Under the pieces are notes generated by a model. It was not told where the DNA came from. It did not search any database and worked only from the letters and a program-made list of their open reading frames with translations. A stretch of DNA of 7,446 nt, from assembly GCA_030039575.1 (NCBI GenBank), contig JASHVH010000419.1, positions 1-7,446 on the forward strand. The letters are read 5' to 3'. Position numbers and translations under genes: made by a program. This document shows positions 1-6,223 of the stretch, piece after piece. Numbering within the stretch: position 1 is the first letter of the stretch; every line of letters begins with the position of its first letter. Origin of the DNA: Acidimicrobiales bacterium (lineage in GTDB: Bacteria > Actinomycetota > Acidimicrobiia > Acidimicrobiales > Palsa-688).

Positions 1-486
1 GTACCGGCTTCGGGCTACGGGACCCCCACCTTCGAGGCCGTCAACGACTTCGAGCGAGAGGGGTCAGGGGTGCATTCTTGGGAGGGGGAAATTGGCTCGT
101 TCGTCGACGAGAGCCCGCTCCACCTGGTGACCACGGCCGACCTGGCCAAACTGGCCGGCGAACGGCCTGAGCTCCAGTGGCAGGTCCGCCGGTTCCGTCC
201 GAACTTGCTCATCGAAGCCCCGTCCGGGGCGTTCGCTCCTATAGTGCCAGGTCAACGCATATTGATCGGCGACGTCGAAGTTCAGGTACTGAAGGGGTGT
301 ACCCGCTGCGTGATGACGACACGCGCTCAGCCTGGCGGCATCGAACGCCAACTCGACATCTTGCGCCACGTAATGGCAGCCCACGACAACGAGGTGGGTC
401 TCCGGGCCAGTGTGGTCCGGGCCGGCGTGGTGCGGGTCGGGGACCCGGTACTGGTTGTCCCGTTACCGGTGCCGGCCGGTGAGTGA
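1..486 (+). CDS. MOSC-domain protein, YcbX-like (5' partial)
   Basis: The reading frame is open from base 1 to the TGA at 484-486, so the gene enters from outside the window and 161 residues are visible. Seen: a V-R-R-F-R-P-N-L motif (visible residues 62-69), then G-C-T-R-C-V-M-T-T (99-107), with the conserved MOSC cysteine probably C103, and a C-terminal strand ending G-D-P-V-L-V. Both motifs are typical of YcbX-type MOSC proteins (molybdenum cofactor sulfurase C-terminal domain), a beta-barrel fold. Known relatives bind molybdenum cofactor and take part in reductive detoxification of N-hydroxylated compounds or in sulfur transfer. The substrate here cannot be told. The MOSC_N part would lie upstream. 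A GTG at 70 could be mistaken for the start, but the 23 codons before it read smoothly into the domain. The stop lies at the edge of a tandem repeat array. Confidence 0.9.
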   Translation, partial: VPASGYGTPTFEAVNDFEREGSGVHSWEGEIGSFVDESPLHLVTTADLAKLAGERPELQWQVRRFRPNLLIEAPSGAFAPIVPGQRILIGDVEVQVLKGCTRCVMTTRAQPGGIERQLDILRHVMAAHDNEVGLRASVVRAGVVRVGDPVLVVPLPVPAGE

Positions 487-548
487 GATAGCCCAGTGAG
501 ATGCAGTCAGGTGACCCGGTGAGGTGGGCCACCTCAGACGGGCGAATT
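484..548. repeat. Degenerate leading copies of the 14-bp repeat
   Basis: Upstream of the clean array, blocks of similar length still resemble the unit: 535-548 (CAGACGGGCGAATT), 521-534 (GAGGTGGGCCACCT), 508-520 (CAGGTGACCCGGT, one base short), 498-507 (a shortened GAGATGCAGT) and 484-497 (TGAGATAGCCCAGT). They keep the purine-rich start, the G/C core and the terminal GT or CT, but with many changes. Read this way, the array once reached, and possibly includes, the TGA stop codon of the MOSC gene at 484-486. The alignment is by eye, so the outermost blocks are uncertain. Confidence 0.5.
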
Positions 549-653
549 CAGATGGGGCCGGTCGGATGGGGCCAGTCAGATGGGGCCGGTCAGATGGGGC
601 CGGTTAGATGGGGCCGGTCAGATGGGCCCGGTCAGATGGGCCCAGTCAGATGG
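549..653. repeat. 14-bp tandem repeat array, 7.5 copies
   Basis: Seven full head-to-tail copies of a 14-bp unit, consensus CAGATGGGGCCGGT, begin at 549, 563, 577, 591, 605, 619 and 633, followed by a 7-base partial copy at 647-653. Copies at 549, 577 and 591 are identical. The others differ by one or two substitutions (A to G at unit position 2; C to T at position 1; G to C at position 9; G to A at position 12). The last two full copies share the G9-to-C change, giving GGGCCC, as expected if they arose by local duplication. The period is not a multiple of three, so the array is unlikely to code for protein. It lies in the gap between two convergent genes and ends 5 bases before the stop codon of the minus-strand gene. 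Confidence 0.95.
624..643. terminator. Possible hairpin inside the repeat array
   Basis: Two adjacent repeat copies carry the self-complementary hexamer GGGCCC at 624-629 and 638-643, separated by GGTCAGAT. The RNA from either strand can form a 6-bp all-G/C stem with an 8-base loop. This lies between convergent genes, where a bidirectional terminator would be useful. There is no T-run on either side, so this is a suggestion from position and base pairing only. Confidence 0.25.
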
Positions 654-658
654 CAAGC

Positions 659-1681
659 TCAAGCGCCGCAGCAGATATTGATCGTGGAGAGCCACGGGAT
701 GCTGCGCTGATTTGTAATGGGCGCCACCGCGTCGAGCATCTCGATGTAGGCCGCTTCGGGCGAACCGGTGCCGGCTGCCGTCAAGACGCCATAGATCTCT
801 CTTGACCGGCCGCTCACGGCCTTGGCGTAGCTCAACAGGGCGGCCCACTCGGCAGCATCGGGGGAGTAGTAGATCTCGGGCATAGGGACATCGGGGGGAA
901 AGCCGTACGCCACCTGAAGCAGTTCGTCGTCGGTCCACACATTGGCGTCGGCCGAGCCGTAATCGACTAAAGGCGGGAAGTAACCACCGACCGCGTCTGA
1001 GTAACCCTCCAGGAGGTCGTAAGTGTTGAGGTAGGCGGGGTCGTACGCCGGCTCGATGTCATCGGCGGCCACTATCCGGACGTCGTCGGTGAACTTCTGC
1101 CGGGCTCTGTACGCACTGGTCCAGGCCCCTATCTGCTCAACTGCGTATGCGAACTGCTGGCCCCACACGCTGAAGTCGGGCGGTTCGTCCGGACAGCCGC
1201 AGATGACTTGGCTCGGACCGCATGGCTGCCCCGTCCCGCAGCTGTTGTTCGTCCCCACCGCCACGTTGAGCATCGTGTAGCGAGGCGCCAGCCGGAAGTA
1301 GCCCCTTACATAGCTCTCGACGCCGGCCGCAATCGAGGAGAACGGGACGAGTACGTTGCCAAAACCGAACGTCCCGTAGACGCCACCGGCGACGGCGGGA
1401 CGCCCGAAGTCCAGGATGACGATGCCTTGAGCGGAGGACCGGCCGGCGTGCTCACCCTGGAGGTACAGACGCGAGAGGTTGGCGTTGCCCTCGTAGTAGG
1501 AGCTGGTTTGGCTCGGCGTGACGGCGGCATAACCGTTCACAGCGGCATAACTGGTGGTACTGACGGTCGCCGGACCGGCAATAAGGGCGACGAACACGAA
1601 CGCGGTCGCGACACGATGGCCAAGACTGCGCCGCGAACACGTCCCCGGCGTCCACCACAGGTGGGCGCCACGCCACCTCAT
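659..1681 (-). CDS. Secreted protein of unknown function, possible TIM-barrel fold
   Basis: About 340 residues from the ATG at 1681 to the TGA at 659. Seen (numbered from that start): an N-terminal export signal with basic residues, a hydrophobic stretch at about 24-40 and a likely cleavage after S-Y-A near 45-46; a four-cysteine cluster (C148, C154, C161, C163) plus a C-C pair near the C-terminus (337-338), suggesting disulfides outside the cell; then D-D-I-E (207-210), Y-G-S-A-D (241-245) and P-E-I-Y-Y (268-272). The spacing of acidic motifs at strand-like ends resembles secreted glycoside-hydrolase-like TIM-barrel proteins, but I cannot name a family and the catalytic role is unproven. No start has a clear ribosome binding site. 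ATGs at 1714 and 1798 are alternatives, the latter overlapping the divergent peptidase gene. It stands alone: convergent with the MOSC gene and divergent from the M16 operon. Confidence 0.75.
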   Translation of the reverse strand: MRWRGAHLWWTPGTCSRRSLGHRVATAFVFVALIAGPATVSTTSYAAVNGYAAVTPSQTSSYYEGNANLSRLYLQGEHAGRSSAQGIVILDFGRPAVAGGVYGTFGFGNVLVPFSSIAAGVESYVRGYFRLAPRYTMLNVAVGTNNSCGTGQPCGPSQVICGCPDEPPDFSVWGQQFAYAVEQIGAWTSAYRARQKFTDDVRIVAADDIEPAYDPAYLNTYDLLEGYSDAVGGYFPPLVDYGSADANVWTDDELLQVAYGFPPDVPMPEIYYSPDAAEWAALLSYAKAVSGRSREIYGVLTAAGTGSPEAAYIEMLDAVAPITNQRSIPWLSTINICCGA

Positions 1682-1759
1682 AGCAAGAAATTGTCGCGCC
1701 TGGTCGGCCAACATTGCTGTAATTCGGCGGGGCCGAAATTCATAGCAGGTGCGGCCGGG

Positions 1760-1765
1760 TAGCAT
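1760..1765 (+). promoter_or_regulatory. -10 hexamer TAGCAT, leaderless-type promoter of the M16 operon
   Basis: TAGCAT fits the actinobacterial TANNNT -10 pattern. Exactly six bases (CTCGCC) separate it from the ATG at 1772, so transcription would begin at or next to the start codon. No Shine-Dalgarno-like sequence precedes that ATG, in keeping with a leaderless mRNA. No good -35 box is visible. The same geometry recurs upstream of the thymidylate kinase gene. Confidence 0.5.
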
Positions 1766-1771
1766 CTCGCC

Positions 1772-3067
1772 ATGCCGCCGAGGCGCCAGCGCCATCATTT
1801 CGAACGGGCCGTGCTCGACAACGGGCTGAAAGTGCTCGTGGTACCGGGCCCTTCAGACAACTTGATCGGGGTGTCGGTTGTTTACGACGTCGGTTTCCGG
1901 TCCGAGCCCGAGGGCAGGACCGGGTTCGCTCACCTTTTTGAGCACATGATGTTCCAGGGGTCGGCAAATGTCGGCAAGGTCGAGCACATACGTCTCGTCG
2001 AATCAGCCGGCGGGATAATGAACGGCCACACCCGGGCCGACCTCACCGCCTATTACGAAGCACTACCGCCGTCGGCCCTCGAACTGGCCCTTTTCCTCGA
2101 AGCCGACCGGATGGCGTCATTGGCCGTTACGGAGGAGAACCTACGCAACCAGGTCGACGTGGTGAAAGAGGAGATCCTGGTAAACGTCATCAACCGTCCC
2201 TACGGCGGTTTCCCCTGGATCCCGCTCCCGGCCCTCGCTTTCGATTTGTACCCGAACGCCCACAACGGTTACGGGGACTTCAGCCACCTCGAGCAGGCCA
2301 CCGTCGAGGACAGTGAGGACTTCTACACCACCTATTACGCCCCCTCGAACGCGGTGCTCACGGTCGTAGGTTCAGCTCAACCCGATGAAGTCTTTGCCCT
2401 GGCGGAGCGGTACTTCGGCCCTATTGCCCACCGTCCGGTACCGGACCACGGGCCCTGGCCGGAGCCGCGCTTGGCCAAGGACCGTCATCAGGCGCTCCGG
2501 GACCCGAAGATCCCCCAGCCCGCGTTCGTGGTCGGCTATCGCACGGTGGACCCGGTCGGCCAACTCGACCGCTACGTCGTCTACCACGTCTTGGCGAACG
2601 TGCTCGCCGAAGGTGATGCCAGCCGTCTGCGGGCCCGGATGGTGTACCGGGACCATAACGTCACCGACGTCGGGTGCATGCTCGGGACCTTTGGCGACGA
2701 CGATTACTTCGTTCGTGACCCGTCGCTGTTCCAGGTGGTCGTTTTTCACCCCGGGACAGCGACCACGGAAGCCCTGCTAAAGGCGATCGACGACGAGATC
2801 GGTCGGCTGGCCAGCGATGGGCCGACGAAAGAAGAACTGGCCCGGGTGGTCGCCGGCTCCTCCGCCGAAGCGTGGAGGAACCTCGATTCCATCCTGGGCC
2901 GCGCTCACATCGTCGGCTCGCTCGAGACGATCCACGGTTCCGCCGAGCTCATTGACGAATTGCCGGTCCGGCTCGGCGCAGTCACGTCGGCCGACGTGGC
3001 CGCCGCGGCCGCAGACCTGGCTGGTCAGCACCGCGCCGTCCTCGAGCTTCAGCCGGCCAAGAGTTGA
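1772..3067 (+). CDS. M16B family zinc metallopeptidase, catalytic subunit
   Basis: 431 residues, the usual size of a two-domain M16B subunit. Seen: the inverted zinc motif H-L-F-E-H at 54-58 inside G-F-A-H-L-F-E-H-M-M-F, and the third zinc ligand E134 in V-V-K-E-E-I. E134 lies 76 residues after the second histidine, the family spacing; E57 would be the general base. The C-terminal half holds A-S-R-L-R-A-R-M-V-Y-R-D-H-N-V-T-D-V (283-300), where active homodimers usually have L-R-x-x-x-G-x-x-Y-S. By eye, R and Y correspond to V291 and T298, so this subunit lacks the substrate-binding R/Y pair. There is no signal peptide, so it is probably cytoplasmic. Family members degrade or process peptides in a clam-shell chamber. 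The ATG fits the usual distance (about 50 residues) to the zinc motif and follows a TANNNT hexamer. It is cotranscribed with the next gene, which supplies the missing R/Y motif. Confidence 0.93.
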   Translation: MPPRRQRHHFERAVLDNGLKVLVVPGPSDNLIGVSVVYDVGFRSEPEGRTGFAHLFEHMMFQGSANVGKVEHIRLVESAGGIMNGHTRADLTAYYEALPPSALELALFLEADRMASLAVTEENLRNQVDVVKEEILVNVINRPYGGFPWIPLPALAFDLYPNAHNGYGDFSHLEQATVEDSEDFYTTYYAPSNAVLTVVGSAQPDEVFALAERYFGPIAHRPVPDHGPWPEPRLAKDRHQALRDPKIPQPAFVVGYRTVDPVGQLDRYVVYHVLANVLAEGDASRLRARMVYRDHNVTDVGCMLGTFGDDDYFVRDPSLFQVVVFHPGTATTEALLKAIDDEIGRLASDGPTKEELARVVAGSSAEAWRNLDSILGRAHIVGSLETIHGSAELIDELPVRLGAVTSADVAAAAADLAGQHRAVLELQPAKS

Positions 3068-3075
3068 GGCTAGGG

Positions 3076-3081
3076 AAGGAG
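3076..3081 (+). promoter_or_regulatory. Ribosome binding site AAGGAG for the second M16 subunit
   Basis: AAGGAG lies nine bases before the ATG at 3091. This decides the start against an in-frame TTG at 3064 that overlaps the stop codon of the previous gene and has no comparable site. It also shows that internal genes of operons here use Shine-Dalgarno initiation, while the first genes appear leaderless. Confidence 0.75.
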
Positions 3082-3090
3082 ACGCCTGAG

Positions 3091-4428
3091 ATGGCGACGA
3101 CAATGACGCGGCCCCCTATCGGTCGCTTGAGGGCGGCGAAAGCTCCCACGGTGCTGGAGGACGAACTGCCCGGTGGCGTCCATTCGGTCTTCGTAAGCCG
3201 AAGGGCGCTCCCCCTCGTCGAGCTCCGGCTGGTCGTCCCCCTGGCCCCGGACCAGATCCGCAAACCGGCACTCACCAGCGTCCTTTCCGAGGCGCTCTTT
3301 GCGGGCACGGAACGCCATGACCGCGTCGCCCTGGCCGAGGCGATCGAGGGCCTGGGCGGCCGCCTCGTGGCGCACGTCGACGAGGACCGGCTGGTCGTGA
3401 CGGGGTCGGTGTTGGCGGAGCACCTGCAGCGGTTCCTGGAGCTGCTCACCGAAGTGCTGACCGTGCCCACCTACCCCGAACCGGAGGTCCGAGCCGACAG
3501 CGACCGCGCCGCCGACGAGATGGTCATCGCCCTTAGCCAGCCCGAAGTGGTCGCCCGGCAGGCATTGCGGCGCCGGATGTACGCCGGCCACCCGTACGCC
3601 ACGCCGCTCCCGACGCCGACGGCCTTGAAGCGCGTAAAAGCGGCCGACCTGAGACTGCTCCACCAGTCGCTCCTGGCTCCCCCCGGCGCCCACCTGGTGC
3701 TGGTCGGCGACTTTCAGGCGCCTCGTGCTCGAGGCCTCACCGAAGACGCATTAGGCAAGTGGCTACGGCGGAAAGGTTCTCGGGACAGCGACCTGGCGGC
3801 CACAGGCACTCCGCGGCCCGGGCCGCTCGAGCTCGTAGCCCGGGCGGGCAGCGTCCAGAGCAACGTGAGGCTTGGCGGCGGCGCACCGTCGTTGTCCGAC
3901 CCCGACTGGCCCGCCGCAGCACTGGCCGGGAGCGTGCTGGGGGGGATGTTCAGCTCCCGGATCACCGCGAACCTTCGTGAACGCAACGGGTACTCGTACT
4001 CGCCCCGCAGTTCCTTCCGCCACCTCCGGGCGGGCTCGTCCTTCGTGTTGGCCGCCGACGTGGCCTCCGCAGTAACCGCCGCCAGCCTGGTCGAAATCAT
4101 GTACGAGCTGGGGAAGGTGGCTACAACCGGGATTACCGAAGATGAGCTCGAGTTGGCCCGACGGTACGTCGTAGGGCGCTTCAGTTTCGAGACGGCGACC
4201 CTCCCCGGCCTCGCCTCGACCCTGGCCGGCCTGGCCATCAAGGGCGTCGGGCTCGACTACCTGGTGAAGTACCCCAAAGGCCTCATTGCCACGACCAAAG
4301 GCCAGGTCGATGAGGCGGCCCAGCGCTACCTGGGGCCACATGGCCTCGCCACGCTGGTGGTAGGCGACCCGGACATCGTCAGGGACCAGCTGTCACGGGT
4401 CGAAGAGGTGGTTGTCCGCCAACCTTGA
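3091..4428 (+). CDS. M16B family peptidase-like, non-catalytic R/Y subunit
   Basis: 445 residues from the ATG at 3091, which has a good ribosome binding site; the gap to the previous stop is 23 bases. The fold is that of M16B, but the zinc motif is gone: at the matching place S-V-L-S-E-A-L-F (63-70) replaces H-x-x-E-H, the ligand positions being S63, S66 and E67. It retains the substrate-binding motif in the C-terminal half, N-L-R-E-R-N-G-Y-S-Y-S (294-304), with R296 and Y303 (or Y301) as the R/Y pair. Known M16B heterodimers, such as mitochondrial processing peptidase and the Sphingomonas Sph2681/Sph2682 pair, divide labour this way: one subunit holds zinc, the other grips substrate. It therefore very likely pairs with the product of 1772-3067. 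There is no signal peptide. The substrate is unknown. Its stop lies 16 bases from the convergent holB stop. Confidence 0.92.
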   Translation: MATTMTRPPIGRLRAAKAPTVLEDELPGGVHSVFVSRRALPLVELRLVVPLAPDQIRKPALTSVLSEALFAGTERHDRVALAEAIEGLGGRLVAHVDEDRLVVTGSVLAEHLQRFLELLTEVLTVPTYPEPEVRADSDRAADEMVIALSQPEVVARQALRRRMYAGHPYATPLPTPTALKRVKAADLRLLHQSLLAPPGAHLVLVGDFQAPRARGLTEDALGKWLRRKGSRDSDLAATGTPRPGPLELVARAGSVQSNVRLGGGAPSLSDPDWPAAALAGSVLGGMFSSRITANLRERNGYSYSPRSSFRHLRAGSSFVLAADVASAVTAASLVEIMYELGKVATTGITEDELELARRYVVGRFSFETATLPGLASTLAGLAIKGVGLDYLVKYPKGLIATTKGQVDEAAQRYLGPHGLATLVVGDPDIVRDQLSRVEEVVVRQP

Positions 4429-4444
4429 CCGGAGTGCTAACCGT

Positions 4445-5551
4445 TCACGCCGAGGCCAGCCTGTCGAGGCGCAAGAGAAGAGCCTGTAGCGCGAGCAGCT
4501 CCCCCGGGTTATAAGCCAGGTCGGCGGAGAGAGCGTCTATCAGGGCTACGGCTTCGGCGGCCCGAGCGGGCGCCACCGAACCGGCAACGGCCCGGTCGCG
4601 ATAGGCCCCAGCCAGGGCGGCCAGCCCGGTACGCAGTTCGTCGGTCCGCTGCCGGCGCTGTTCACGGCGGTGGCGTTCCTCCAGCTCGCGCCCGCCCGCC
4701 CGGGCCATGGTCTGGCCGGCCCGCCCCGGGAGGGTGGCGGAGTCACGGGCGTACCGTTGTGCCAGCTCGGTCACCTCCGCCTGCTGGCGAGCAGAAAGTG
4801 GGCCGGCACTGCGTTTCAACAGCTCGACGAGCTCCTCGGCCAGCACCGCCACCGTCGCCCCGGTGCCGTCAAGCTGGGCAGGAACAGCCTCCCAGGACCG
4901 CCGCCGCCCTTCTGCCTCCTGGTCTGAGGCCAGCAACCGGGCACGGTCGAGGCGGCCGCCGGCCAGGCGGGCCAGCGCGGACGCCCGTTCAGGCGGCACC
5001 CCTTCGGCCTGCAGCACGGCAACGATCTCGGGGTCGCCAAGCGGCCTGAAGTCGACGCGCGCCGAGCGGCTGGCGATCGTCTCGAGCTCGGCCGGCACAA
5101 ACTCAGCCAGCCCTATGAACACCGTGTTACCAGGCGGCTCCTCGATCGTTTTCAATAACGCTGGCGCCGTTTCACGAGCCAAGTGGAGGTCCGGCAGGAT
5201 GACCACCGACCGCCCCCCTTCGAGCGGGCTACGGGCGGCGACCCGGGTGACCTCGCGCGCCTGCTCGATCGTCAGGGCGGCACCTTCGCGCTCGATGATG
5301 ACAACGTCCGGGTGCACGCCGTCGAGCACGCGCCGGCACGTCTCGCAGTTATGGTCGCGACCGACGGGCTCGCTCCCATCGGCCTCGGCCCCGTTGGGGC
5401 AGATGAGCATGGCGGCGAAGGCCATCGCCGCCGTCAGCTTGCCGGTGCCAGGAGGACCGACGAACAGGTAGGCGTGGACCGGCCTGGCGGCCGCCGCTCG
5501 GAGGGTGCTGACGGCCGCCTCTTGCCCGACCAAGGCGCCAAGTCCTTTCAC
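4445..5551 (-). CDS. holB: DNA polymerase III subunit delta' (clamp loader)
   Basis: 368 residues. Delta' is the stator of the gamma/tau-delta-delta' clamp loader, which opens the beta clamp and loads it on primed DNA. Seen: V-G-Q-E near the N-terminus (8-11), a complete Walker A G-P-P-G-T-G-K (32-38), A-L-L-K-T-I-E-E-P-P (131-140) and T-I-A-S-R-S (158-163), the counterpart of the S-R-C arginine-finger motif with Cys replaced by Ser. The Walker B position reads V-V-I-L-P-D-L-H, not DEAD/DExx-like. The zinc module shows only three cysteines, C51, C69 and C72, where four are usual; D66 or H67 sits where the remaining one would be. A helical C-terminal collar domain follows. The start is a GTG overlapping the tmk stop by 4 bp (GTGA), with a GGAAGG ribosome binding site, so translation is probably coupled. 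The match to DnaX-type ATPases is shared, but the length and the tmk neighbour favour delta'. Confidence 0.92.
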   Translation of the reverse strand: MKGLGALVGQEAAVSTLRAAAARPVHAYLFVGPPGTGKLTAAMAFAAMLICPNGAEADGSEPVGRDHNCETCRRVLDGVHPDVVIIEREGAALTIEQAREVTRVAARSPLEGGRSVVILPDLHLARETAPALLKTIEEPPGNTVFIGLAEFVPAELETIASRSARVDFRPLGDPEIVAVLQAEGVPPERASALARLAGGRLDRARLLASDQEAEGRRRSWEAVPAQLDGTGATVAVLAEELVELLKRSAGPLSARQQAEVTELAQRYARDSATLPGRAGQTMARAGGRELEERHRREQRRQRTDELRTGLAALAGAYRDRAVAGSVAPARAAEAVALIDALSADLAYNPGELLALQALLLRLDRLASA

Positions 5552-6132
5552 TCGATCGCCTTCCAGACCCGCTCGGCGACTTCGTCAACCGGGCCCACAG
5601 CGTCGACGACGCGCCAACGGCCCGGGTCGGCGGCGGCCAAGTGGCGGTAACCCGACCGGGCCCGCTCCAGGAACTCGTCCCCTTCGGCTTCGATGCGGTC
5701 GAGGTGGCTCGAACTCAGGCGCCGCCGGGCGACACTGACGGGCAGGTCCAGCAACACTACGACGTCAGGCGCCCGCCCCTCGGTGGCCCAGTGGTCGACA
5801 TCCCGAAGCTCGGTAAGGGACAAGCCCCGGCCGTAACCCTGGTAGGCGAGCGTCGACCCCGAGTACCGGTCGCACACGACGTCGGCGCCCCGAGCCAGCG
5901 CCGGCTGAATGACCTCCGCCACGTGCTGGGCGCGGGCCGCCAGCATCATGAGGGCCTCGGCTTTGGGCACGGGCGCCAACGGTAGGTCGAGGAGGAGGCG
6001 CCGCAAGGCGTCGCCGACTGCAGTACCGCCGGGTTCGCGCGTGAGCACGGCCCCCAGGCGTTCGGCCAACAAGGCCGCTTGGGTCGACTTCCCGGCGGCC
6101 TCGCCGCCCTCGAACACTATGAACCGGCCCAC
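5548..6132 (-). CDS. tmk: Thymidylate (dTMP) kinase
   Basis: 194 residues, close to the usual length of about 200. It phosphorylates dTMP to dTDP with ATP, an essential step in dTTP synthesis in the cytoplasm. Seen: P-loop G-G-E-A-A-G-K-S-T (9-17), T-R-E-P-G-G-T (31-37) typical of bacterial Tmk, D-R-Y (88-90) followed by S-x-S-T-L-A-Y-Q-G (91-98) for dTMP binding, a strand V-V-V-L-L-D-L (124-130), and a LID segment around 135-150 ending L-D-R-I-E. The start is GTG with no Shine-Dalgarno-like sequence. A TANNNT hexamer lies six bases upstream, suggesting a leaderless transcript. It is first in an operon with holB, overlapping it by 4 bp; linking dTTP supply and the clamp loader this way is common in bacteria. 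Confidence 0.96.
   Translation of the reverse strand: MGRFIVFEGGEAAGKSTQAALLAERLGAVLTREPGGTAVGDALRRLLLDLPLAPVPKAEALMMLAARAQHVAEVIQPALARGADVVCDRYSGSTLAYQGYGRGLSLTELRDVDHWATEGRAPDVVVLLDLPVSVARRRLSSSHLDRIEAEGDEFLERARSGYRHLAAADPGRWRVVDAVGPVDEVAERVWKAIE
5559..5564 (-). promoter_or_regulatory. Ribosome binding site GGAAGG for holB
   Basis: On the minus strand GGAAGG lies seven bases before the GTG at 5551-5549, inside the 3' end of tmk. It supports the GTG start and the 4-bp overlap with the tmk stop. Confidence 0.65.
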
Positions 6133-6138
6133 CTACTC

Positions 6139-6144
6139 AAGGTA
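6139..6144 (-). promoter_or_regulatory. -10 hexamer TACCTT, leaderless-type promoter of tmk-holB
   Basis: On the minus strand TACCTT is followed by six bases (GAGTAG) and then the GTG start of tmk at 6132. This fits the TANNNT pattern and the spacing that puts transcription start on the first codon. An ATGACA sits upstream, but its spacer of 12 bases is too short for a -35 box. The preceding gene ends about 100 bases away with a hairpin behind it, so a separate promoter is expected here. Confidence 0.5.
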
Positions 6145-6187
6145 GTGCGGCCGGCCTGTCATCCAGCACGAGCACGGGCACCCAGTT

Positions 6188-6216
6188 CGACCACCGGCAT
6201 CGAGCACGACCACCGG
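6188..6216. repeat. Direct repeat CGACCACCGG, two copies
   Basis: CGACCACCGG occurs at 6188-6197 and again at 6207-6216, start to start 19 bases, within the 114-bp gap upstream of tmk. The repeats lie about 55-85 bases upstream of the predicted tmk transcription start. They could be a regulator site or chance in G/C-rich DNA; nothing else supports a function. Confidence 0.4.
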
Positions 6217-6223
6217 TACAGGG

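Noticed and set aside
549..653. The repeat array as a CRISPR
   Set aside because: The copies are directly adjacent with no spacers, the unit is only 14 bp, and there are no cas genes in the window.
501..710. A plus-strand reading frame through the 14-bp array encoding a 14-residue periodic peptide rich in G, W, Q and R
   Set aside because: It simply reflects reading a 14-base repeat in triplets. It has no ribosome binding site, the repeat is not codon-phased, and the frame runs into the 3' end of the oppositely oriented secreted-protein gene.
3064..3066. TTG start for the second M16 gene overlapping the stop of the first
   Set aside because: The ATG at 3091 has an AAGGAG site at good distance, whereas the TTG has none; the nine extra residues are not part of the M16 fold.
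4410..4424. GGTTG-TCCGC-CAACC hairpin at the end of the second M16 gene as a terminator
   Set aside because: The stem is only 5 bp, it lies inside the coding sequence before the stop codon, and it is not followed by a T-run.
4707..5471. A 254-codon plus-strand frame opposite holB
   Set aside because: It is rich in Ser, Arg and Ala as expected of the antisense of a high-GC gene, has no motif, and lies wholly within the well-supported delta' gene.
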